Assembly (NCBI GenBank): GCA_964451365.1
Contig: CAYVIB010000060.1
Span: 1-11,355, forward strand
Reading direction: 5' to 3'
Source of the DNA: CAYVIB01 sp964451365
Lineage (GTDB): Bacteria > Pseudomonadota > Gammaproteobacteria > Pseudomonadales > Cellvibrionaceae
Length of the DNA stretch: 11,355 bases
Under the pieces are notes generated by a model, which saw only the letters and a program-made list of their open reading frames with translations, was not told where the DNA came from and searched no databases. This document shows positions 6,362 through 11,355 of this stretch, one piece after another; position 1 is the stretch's first letter, and the number at the start of each line of letters is the position of its first letter. Both the position numbers and the translations under genes were made by a program.

Positions 6362-7072
6362 ATGAAAAAGTCGAGAGGGTTTTTTCGCCCTGCTCTGGTT
6401 TGTATGGTCGTGGCTCTCTACGCGTCGGCGGCCGACAGCGCGTATTTGGACTACACATTGGATTACCGGACGGACGTTGTATCCGGCAGTGGCTATGAGT
6501 GGCTCCGGTGGGATCAGACCTTGGGGATGTCCATAACCGAGGCGACGGATACCTATTCACCGGCAGGTTGGCGGGTAGCGTCCAACAGTGAAATGGCGTT
6601 TCTGTTTAATGATTTTAATTTGAATTTTGGTGGACTGGAGCCTTTCGATTCCGATGAAAACACTGATCAGAGCGTATTGGAACCGGCAAATGATGGGGCG
6701 CATCGCACATTTTTGCAGCTGTTTGGATTAACGGAAATAGCCACCAATTCGAATCCTTTCGACGGACTGCTGCTCGATGTGCTCGCGCGTGCGCTGTTTG
6801 GCACGGATCAGGATGAAGATGGCTTATATAATCATGCGACAGTAGTCTTTAATCACAATTTGATAGACCCAATAACACTCCGGCACCTGGAGTGGACGGA
6901 CGCTGACGCCGCGTTGGGGGCGGACAGATATACCCGCGATTTTTCCTCATATGTCCATGGGGTGGCTCTGGTCAGGGACGTTAATCCGATCCCGCTCCCG
7001 GGCGCGCTGCCGCTTTTCGCCAGTGCCATGCTGGTTTTTGGCTGGTTCTATCGACGAAAAAAGATTCGTTGA
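6362..7072 (+). CDS. Secreted protein with PEP-CTERM/VPLPA-CTERM-type sorting tail, paralog 2
   Basis: A 236-residue paralog of the preceding gene, 163 bases downstream on the same strand. It has a signal peptide (MKKSRGFFRPALVCMVVALY, cut near ASAADSA). It shares the GYEWLRWDQT and GWRVASNSEMAFLFNDF blocks and LFGTDQDEDGLYN, and the last 22 residues of the sorting tail up to RRKK are identical to those of paralog 1; only the final two residues differ (IR versus QK). The middle (about residues 85-190) is diverged and partly unalignable by eye, and lacks the cysteine pair. The start is firm: AAGGAG (6350-6355) sits 6 nt before the ATG. The pair looks like a tandem duplication in which the ligand-facing middle diverged while export and sorting signals stayed fixed. 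As with paralog 1, the sorting enzyme must be encoded elsewhere and the role is unknown. Confidence 0.82.
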   Translation: MKKSRGFFRPALVCMVVALYASAADSAYLDYTLDYRTDVVSGSGYEWLRWDQTLGMSITEATDTYSPAGWRVASNSEMAFLFNDFNLNFGGLEPFDSDENTDQSVLEPANDGAHRTFLQLFGLTEIATNSNPFDGLLLDVLARALFGTDQDEDGLYNHATVVFNHNLIDPITLRHLEWTDADAALGADRYTRDFSSYVHGVALVRDVNPIPLPGALPLFASAMLVFGWFYRRKKIR

Positions 7073-7117
7073 CAGCCAGGTCTTCAGGTCGTTTCAACTT
7101 TTAGGCAGGATATTTAT

Positions 7118-7146
7118 TGCGGCGCAGCCCTGGGTTTTGCGCCGCA
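7118..7146 (+). terminator. Hairpin terminator after paralog 2
   Basis: TGCGGCGCA (7118-7126) pairs perfectly with TGCGCCGCA (7138-7146), a 9-bp stem with an 11-nt loop, 45 nt after the stop. The following GCAATCTTCTTTC is only moderately T-rich, so strength is uncertain. Confidence 0.55.
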
Positions 7147-7195
7147 GCAATCTTCTTTCGCCCAACTCCTTCCACACAAGCACACCAAGTTTTTT

Positions 7196-7230
7196 TTGCG
7201 CTAACTCACATGACATGTAGTATAGTTAGC
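7196..7230 (+). promoter_or_regulatory. Palindrome-rich control region of the symporter/GH43 operon
   Basis: GCTAACT (7200-7206) is a perfect inverted repeat of AGTTAGC (7224-7230). Inside lies the 11-bp palindrome ACATGACATGT (7208-7218). A possible promoter overlaps: TTGCGC (7196-7201) with TAGTAT (7218-7223, 16-nt gap) or TATAGT (7221-7226, 19-nt gap). The overlap of operator-like symmetry with promoter-like boxes suggests repression by a sugar-responsive regulator, which is not encoded in the window. Confidence 0.4.
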
Positions 7231-7362
7231 CGCCTGCGGCCGCCCGGGCAAACACACAAGCTTTAGATGGTTACTAGCCTGGGGCTTGAAAATAATAAAT
7301 CCGGCGTCGCGCACGTAAGGGAAATTTTCAAAAAGACTATTAATAACAAGCATGCTCAAAAA

Positions 7363-8829
7363 ATGAACAATACACAAACCGGAAAACTATCCTTTGTTGA
7401 AAAAGCGGGTTATAGCCTTGGAGACTTGGCCGCCAACCTGGTATTTCAAACTTTTGTTACCTTCATTGCTTATTACTACACCGATGTGTTTAAGCTGGAA
7501 CCCAGCACGGCACAATGGGTAATAGGCACCTGCGGTATCCTGGGCGGGGTACTGTTCAGCCCGATTATGGGCATAATTGCCGACCGCACCCGCACCCGCT
7601 GGGGCCGTTACCGGCCCTGGATTTTGTGGACCACGCTGCCCTTTGCGGTGATGATCCTGCTTACATTTACCACGCCCGATATCAGCTACGATGCCAAGGT
7701 TGTATACGCCTTTGTAACCTATCTGGCCCTGGTAACCCTTTACACCGCAAACAACCTTCCGTATGCCTCGCTCAGTGGGGTACTCACCGGCAATATGGCG
7801 GAGCGCAACAGTCTTTCGGCCTATCGCTTTTTTGCGGTAATGATTGCCCAGTTCATCATTCAGGTACTGCTGCGCCCGATCGTGCTGGTATTGGGTGATG
7901 GTGACGAAGCCATCGGTTTCGAAAAAATAATGATGATTTTCGCGGTTGTATCTGTTGTATGTTTTTTGATCACATTCTTTACCACGCGTGAACGGGTTAT
8001 CGAAGTACAGAGCGAAAGCAGCAGCATCCGCGAGGATTTGACGGACCTGATAAAAAACAAGCCGTGGATCATTATGCTTTTCGTGGTAATTCTGATCTTT
8101 GTCAACCTGTCACTGAAAAGCGGCACTTATGTTTATTATTTCCAGTACTACGCCAATGCCGGCGCGACAGCCGAGTTCCTTAACAGTATCGGATTTACTG
8201 ATTTTATTGCCAGTGTTCAGTCCGTATGGCCGAACTTTAAATGGCCGGACGCGGTTGATGCGTCAGCCTTCGGGTTGTTCAACGGTACCGGGATTTTGAT
8301 GATGGTAATCGGCATAGCATTTTCCAAACTGTTCGCGGATCGTTTTGGCAAGCGCAATGTCTATGGCGTGTTCCTGTTTTTGTCGACGCTGCCGATCCTC
8401 GCTTTTTACTGGATTCCGCCCGATGCGCTGGGCGTGATGTTTGGTTTCCAGGTTATTCATGGGTTGGCTTATGGCGTCACAATTCCGTTGTTGTGGGCAA
8501 TGATTGCGGACGTTGCCGACTATTCCGAATGGAAAAACCATCGACGTGCAACGGCCATTATTTTCTCCGCAATGATCCTTGGGCTGAAAGGTGGCCTGAC
8601 GATAGGCGGAACCCTGGTGGTGACCTTCCTGTCACTATACAACTACCAACCGGGTATTGCGGATCAGCCTGAAAGCGCTGTCCAGGGCATTAAAATGATG
8701 ATCAGTATTTTTGCTGCGATTCCATTTCTCGTTTCGTGTGGTCTGCTGTTTTTCTACAACATTAATAAGAAAATGGAAGTCCGGATCGAAACCGAACTGG
8801 CGGCCAGACACGCGGTGAACAAGGTTTAA
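7363..8829 (+). CDS. GPH-family (MFS) oligosaccharide:cation symporter
   Basis: A 488-residue integral membrane protein with about 12 hydrophobic segments. It belongs to the glycoside-pentoside-hexuronide:cation symporter family, which brings sugars and short oligosaccharides across the inner membrane with a cation. Diagnostic blocks are GYSLGDLAANLVFQ near the start, RTRTRWGRYRPW (75-86), NNLPYASLSGVLTGN and ADVADYSEWK (382-391). The ATG at 7363 is chosen because family members begin just before this GYSLGDLA block; an in-frame ATG at 7267 would add 32 polar residues. Neither start has a strong ribosome binding site. The loop after the seventh segment, about residues 263-302, is long and contains SIGFTDF and WPNFKWPDAVDA. 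The GH43 gene follows 9 nt after the stop, so the two are almost certainly co-transcribed; the likely cargo is a xylo- or arabino-oligosaccharide (inference). Confidence 0.9.
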   Translation: MNNTQTGKLSFVEKAGYSLGDLAANLVFQTFVTFIAYYYTDVFKLEPSTAQWVIGTCGILGGVLFSPIMGIIADRTRTRWGRYRPWILWTTLPFAVMILLTFTTPDISYDAKVVYAFVTYLALVTLYTANNLPYASLSGVLTGNMAERNSLSAYRFFAVMIAQFIIQVLLRPIVLVLGDGDEAIGFEKIMMIFAVVSVVCFLITFFTTRERVIEVQSESSSIREDLTDLIKNKPWIIMLFVVILIFVNLSLKSGTYVYYFQYYANAGATAEFLNSIGFTDFIASVQSVWPNFKWPDAVDASAFGLFNGTGILMMVIGIAFSKLFADRFGKRNVYGVFLFLSTLPILAFYWIPPDALGVMFGFQVIHGLAYGVTIPLLWAMIADVADYSEWKNHRRATAIIFSAMILGLKGGLTIGGTLVVTFLSLYNYQPGIADQPESAVQGIKMMISIFAAIPFLVSCGLLFFYNINKKMEVRIETELAARHAVNKV

Positions 8830-8838
8830 GAGGTTAGA

Positions 8839-9873
8839 ATGTCCGAAGAAAATATCGATTATGACGCGCTGAAAAAAAAGGCGATTTCACAGCCGCTTGT
8901 TAAGAATATCTATACCGCGGACCCGTCCGCGCATGTGTTCGACGGCAAAATTTATATTTACCCGTCCCACGATATCGATGCGGGAATTCCGTTTGATGAC
9001 AATGGCGACCACTTCGGGATGGAGGATTATCACGTACTGTCGATGGACAACCCGCAAAGCGAGGCGGTGGACAATGGTGTTGCACTGCATGTGAAGGACG
9101 TGCCTTGGGCGGAACGCCAGATGTGGGCGCCGGACGCCGCGCGAAAAAACGGCAAATATTATTTTTATTTTCCTGCCAAGAAAAAAGACGGCATATTCCA
9201 GATCGGTGTCGCCATAGGCAATTCTCCCGTCGGCCCGTTCAAGGCGGAACCGGAAGCCATCAAAGGCAGTTACTCCATCGACCCGGCGGTATTCGAGGAT
9301 GACGATGGCGAGTTTTACATGTACTTCGGCGGCATTTGGGGAGGTCAGCTACAGAAGTATCGAAACAACGTTTACAACGCCGCTAATGAGGAACCGGTGG
9401 ACGAGGAGCCGGCATTGGGGCCGGTTGTGGCAAAAATGTCCGGGGACATGACGCAGTTTGCCGAGACCCCGCGGGAAATTAAAATCCTGGACGAAAACGG
9501 CGAGCCGCTCAAGGCGGGCGACCACGACCGCCGTTTCTTCGAAGCTTCCTGGGTGCACAAGTACAACGGCAAGTATTATTTTTCCTACTCCACCGGTAAC
9601 ACCCACTTCCTGTGTTACGCCATGGGAGACAGCCCCTACGGGCCCTTTACCTACGCCGGAAAAATATTGACTCCTGTCGTTGGCTGGACCACCCACCATT
9701 CCATTTGTGAATACGACGGAACGTGGTACTTGTTCTATCACGACTGCATCCTTTCCAAAGGTGTCACTCACCTGCGCTCCGTCAAAATGACTCCAATCAC
9801 CTACAATCCGGACGGTACGATCGCTCCTATCCATCCCTATGTTGATCCGTACGAGCCGGAAAGCGGCAAGTAG
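8839..9873 (+). CDS. GH43 glycosidase (beta-xylosidase / alpha-L-arabinofuranosidase)
   Basis: A 344-residue single-domain glycoside hydrolase family 43 enzyme (five-bladed beta-propeller, inverting). The three expected catalytic acids are visible: Asp28 in IYTADPSAHVF (general base), Asp148 in YSIDPAVFED (pKa modulator) and Glu235 in RFFEASWVHKYNGKYYF (general acid). The blocks PWAERQMWAPDA and YYFYFPAKKKDG are typical of GH43 beta-xylosidases related to subfamily 1. There is no signal peptide, so it should be cytoplasmic and act on sugars brought in by the symporter just upstream. AGAGG (8829-8833) lies 5 nt before the ATG and overlaps the end of the symporter gene by one base. There is no carbohydrate-binding module. 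Xylosidase versus arabinofuranosidase specificity is not decidable here, though context favours xylan-type substrates. Confidence 0.92.
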   Translation: MSEENIDYDALKKKAISQPLVKNIYTADPSAHVFDGKIYIYPSHDIDAGIPFDDNGDHFGMEDYHVLSMDNPQSEAVDNGVALHVKDVPWAERQMWAPDAARKNGKYYFYFPAKKKDGIFQIGVAIGNSPVGPFKAEPEAIKGSYSIDPAVFEDDDGEFYMYFGGIWGGQLQKYRNNVYNAANEEPVDEEPALGPVVAKMSGDMTQFAETPREIKILDENGEPLKAGDHDRRFFEASWVHKYNGKYYFSYSTGNTHFLCYAMGDSPYGPFTYAGKILTPVVGWTTHHSICEYDGTWYLFYHDCILSKGVTHLRSVKMTPITYNPDGTIAPIHPYVDPYEPESGK

Positions 9874-10060
9874 TTAATGCGGCACAAGGACGTGCCACTC
9901 GCATCCCCGTACCGCACCACACATTTTTGGTGGGCATAAAGTAACCACCAACATCGCATTAGCCCGTATTTGTTTCGAATTGGCACCGAATAGCTCCTCG
10001 AATTGCGAAGCGTTGGACTAAACTCTATGCATTCACTAGTGGTTATGGAGTGTGTGGTAA
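9874..10060. other. Intergenic region between the GH43 and PAS-MCP genes
   Basis: No gene is seen here. GGCAC (9881-9885) and GTGCC (9892-9896) make a short hairpin right after the GH43 stop, and CACCA (9915-9919) can pair with TGGTG (9928-9932) around a T-rich loop. Neither is a convincing terminator. TAAAGTAA (9937-9944) followed after 17 nt by GCCCGTAT (9962-9969) faintly resembles a sigma28-type promoter, but the spacing is wrong. GGAG at 10047-10050 is the ribosome binding site of the next gene. Confidence 0.5.
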
Positions 10061-11355
10061 GTGATTTTCCGTCAGTTGAAGGCTGAGCTTGCGAGCCAAC
10101 GCGAGGAATTGGCGAAGTTTTCAAAACTGGTTGATGCTATCGAGCGCAACCTGGTAGTTGTCTCCTTTACTCCCGCCGGAGATGCCCTTTCCGCCAATGA
10201 TCTGTTTTTGCAATGCTTTGGCTATGAGATGAACCAGATAACCGGCAAGCACCACAGGCTGTTTTGCGATCCGGATTATGCTGCCTCCGGCGAATATCGG
10301 CAGTTTTGGATGAAACTGCGGGAAAAGCATCCACAAAAGGGCGTATTTGCCCGCAGGCATAAGGATGGCAGTGTCATCTGGCTCAAGGCGGCATACATCC
10401 CGGTGGTGGATGACCATGCACGGGTGGAAAAGGTTTACATGCTCGCCACGGACGTCACCGAATCGCAAAACCGGTTGCGTACCCAATTCGCGTTTCAGCA
10501 GGCGCTGGACAAGGCGATGCTGATTGTGGAGTTCAACCAGCACGGTGAAATCGCCAACGCCAACCACAATTTTTTGTCCGCGCTTGGTTATGAACGGCAA
10601 CAATTGGTTGGTAGAGATTACCGTATTCTTTGCAGCGAAAACTTTCACCGGGAGCTGCCGGATTTTTGGGAGCGGATTCAGAAGGGAAATATTCAATCCG
10701 GTCGCTTCGAGTGTGTGGACGCGAGCGGACAAACCATTTGGCTGGAAGCGTCGCACAACCCTGTGTTTGACGATGCGGGAATAGTCTATAAAGTTGTTAC
10801 TTTTGCCTCCGTTATCACCCGGCGGGTGGAGCAGCATTTTGCCATCAGGAAGGCGGCAGAAGTATCTTTTTCCACGGCCGAACAAACGGTCCAGATTGCC
10901 GAGCAGGGTGAAAACCTGCTGTCCACTTCGGTCGAAATGTCCGACCAGATCCTGAATTACATTACCGAAACAAGCGAGTTTATTGAAAAGCTGAATCGCG
11001 AATCGGAAAACATTGAAGCAATAGTCGCGACCATTAGCGCTATCGCGGACCAAACCAATCTGTTGGCGCTAAACGCCGCTATCGAGGCGGCGCGGGCGGG
11101 GGAACACGGCCGGGGGTTTGCGGTGGTGGCGGACGAAGTCCGGCAACTGGCAGCGCGAACGAGCAAATCGACCCAGGAAATAAACCGGGTGGTGAACTTG
11201 AACCGCGAACTCGCCGGTCAGGTTAGTGACCGGATGGCCAAAGTAACCGATAGCGCCCGCGCGAGCAATATACAGATTGGAACGGTTTCATCGGTGATGT
11301 CAGAGATTCGTCGCGGTGCCATGAATGTGAGTGAGATGGTGTCCGGCCTGCTTGA
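10061..11355 (+). CDS. Soluble PAS-PAS methyl-accepting signalling protein (BdlA/Aer2-like), 3' end cut by window
   Basis: The reading frame opens at a GTG directly after an in-frame TAA, with GGAG 10 nt upstream, and stays open for 431 codons to the window end. It has two PAS domains in tandem (about residues 20-135 and 145-260), each with the WLKA/WLEA beta-strand block. Then comes a methyl-accepting chemotaxis signalling domain whose hairpin tip (residues 328-368: IADQTNLLALNAAIEAARAG and onward to VRQLAARTS) is fully conserved and should bind CheA and CheW. There is no membrane segment and no HAMP domain, so it is a cytoplasmic sensor of redox, haem/flavin or small-ligand state. This is the architecture of BdlA, the Pseudomonas biofilm-dispersion protein of about 417 residues, so little may be missing. 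Equivalence to BdlA is inference; no PAS cofactor residue was identified. It is probably monocistronic here. Confidence 0.88.
   Translation, partial: MIFRQLKAELASQREELAKFSKLVDAIERNLVVVSFTPAGDALSANDLFLQCFGYEMNQITGKHHRLFCDPDYAASGEYRQFWMKLREKHPQKGVFARRHKDGSVIWLKAAYIPVVDDHARVEKVYMLATDVTESQNRLRTQFAFQQALDKAMLIVEFNQHGEIANANHNFLSALGYERQQLVGRDYRILCSENFHRELPDFWERIQKGNIQSGRFECVDASGQTIWLEASHNPVFDDAGIVYKVVTFASVITRRVEQHFAIRKAAEVSFSTAEQTVQIAEQGENLLSTSVEMSDQILNYITETSEFIEKLNRESENIEAIVATISAIADQTNLLALNAAIEAARAGEHGRGFAVVADEVRQLAARTSKSTQEINRVVNLNRELAGQVSDRMAKVTDSARASNIQIGTVSSVMSEIRRGAMNVSEMVSGLL

Noticed and set aside
7267..7362. Upstream ATG extending the GPH symporter by 32 residues
   Set aside because: The extra residues are polar, unlike family N-termini, and no ribosome binding site precedes it; it cannot be excluded because the 7363 start also lacks a strong one.
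9981..9995. Sigma54-like TGGCAC followed by GC upstream of the PAS-MCP gene
   Set aside because: The GG-to-GC spacing is one base too short and the TTGC part is missing.
10121..11053. Open frame of 310 codons on the minus strand
   Set aside because: It lies opposite the PAS-PAS-MCP gene, whose frame has unmistakable conserved motifs; the minus frame shows no recognisable domain.

Overview
The window looks like a chromosomal stretch from a polysaccharide-degrading gammaproteobacterium, probably marine or soil and near the Cellvibrionales (Cellvibrio, Saccharophagus, Teredinibacter). This rests on three things: intracellular glycoside hydrolases next to a GPH-family sugar symporter, two proteins ending in a PEP-CTERM/VPLPA-CTERM-type sorting tail, and c-di-GMP and chemotaxis proteins in between. 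The taxonomic guess is inference; there is no rRNA or marker gene here.

Layout, left to right. (1) 50-2248 (+): a leader-less, probably cytoplasmic GH3 beta-glucosidase/beta-xylosidase, ended by a small terminator and followed by a double-hairpin repeat. (2) 2336-2803 (-): a small helical ferritin-like protein of unknown role, with a strong ribosome binding site and a good sigma70-type promoter. (3) A divergent intergenic region with two inverted repeats. (4) 3016-5241 (+): a membrane CHASE-GGDEF-EAL protein with both active sites apparently intact but a degenerate I-site. (5) 5491-6198 and 6362-7072 (+): tandem paralogous secreted proteins with signal peptides and an identical 22-residue C-terminal sorting tail. 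Each has its own terminator and a positionally conserved leader hairpin. (6) 7363-8829 and 8839-9873 (+): a two-gene operon of a GPH symporter and a GH43 glycosidase, behind a palindrome-rich control region. (7) 10061 to the window end (+): a soluble PAS-PAS-methyl-accepting signalling protein of the BdlA/Aer2-like kind, starting at a GTG and cut by the window edge.

Functionally, the GH3, GPH and GH43 genes fit import of short xylan- or arabinan-derived oligosaccharides and their hydrolysis inside the cell. The CHASE-GGDEF-EAL protein, the surface-sorted paralogs and the PAS-MCP protein fit attachment, biofilm or motility decisions. The part least explained by known families is the tandem CTERM pair with its structured leaders (5320-7072). 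No mobile element, CRISPR array, tRNA or rRNA was seen.
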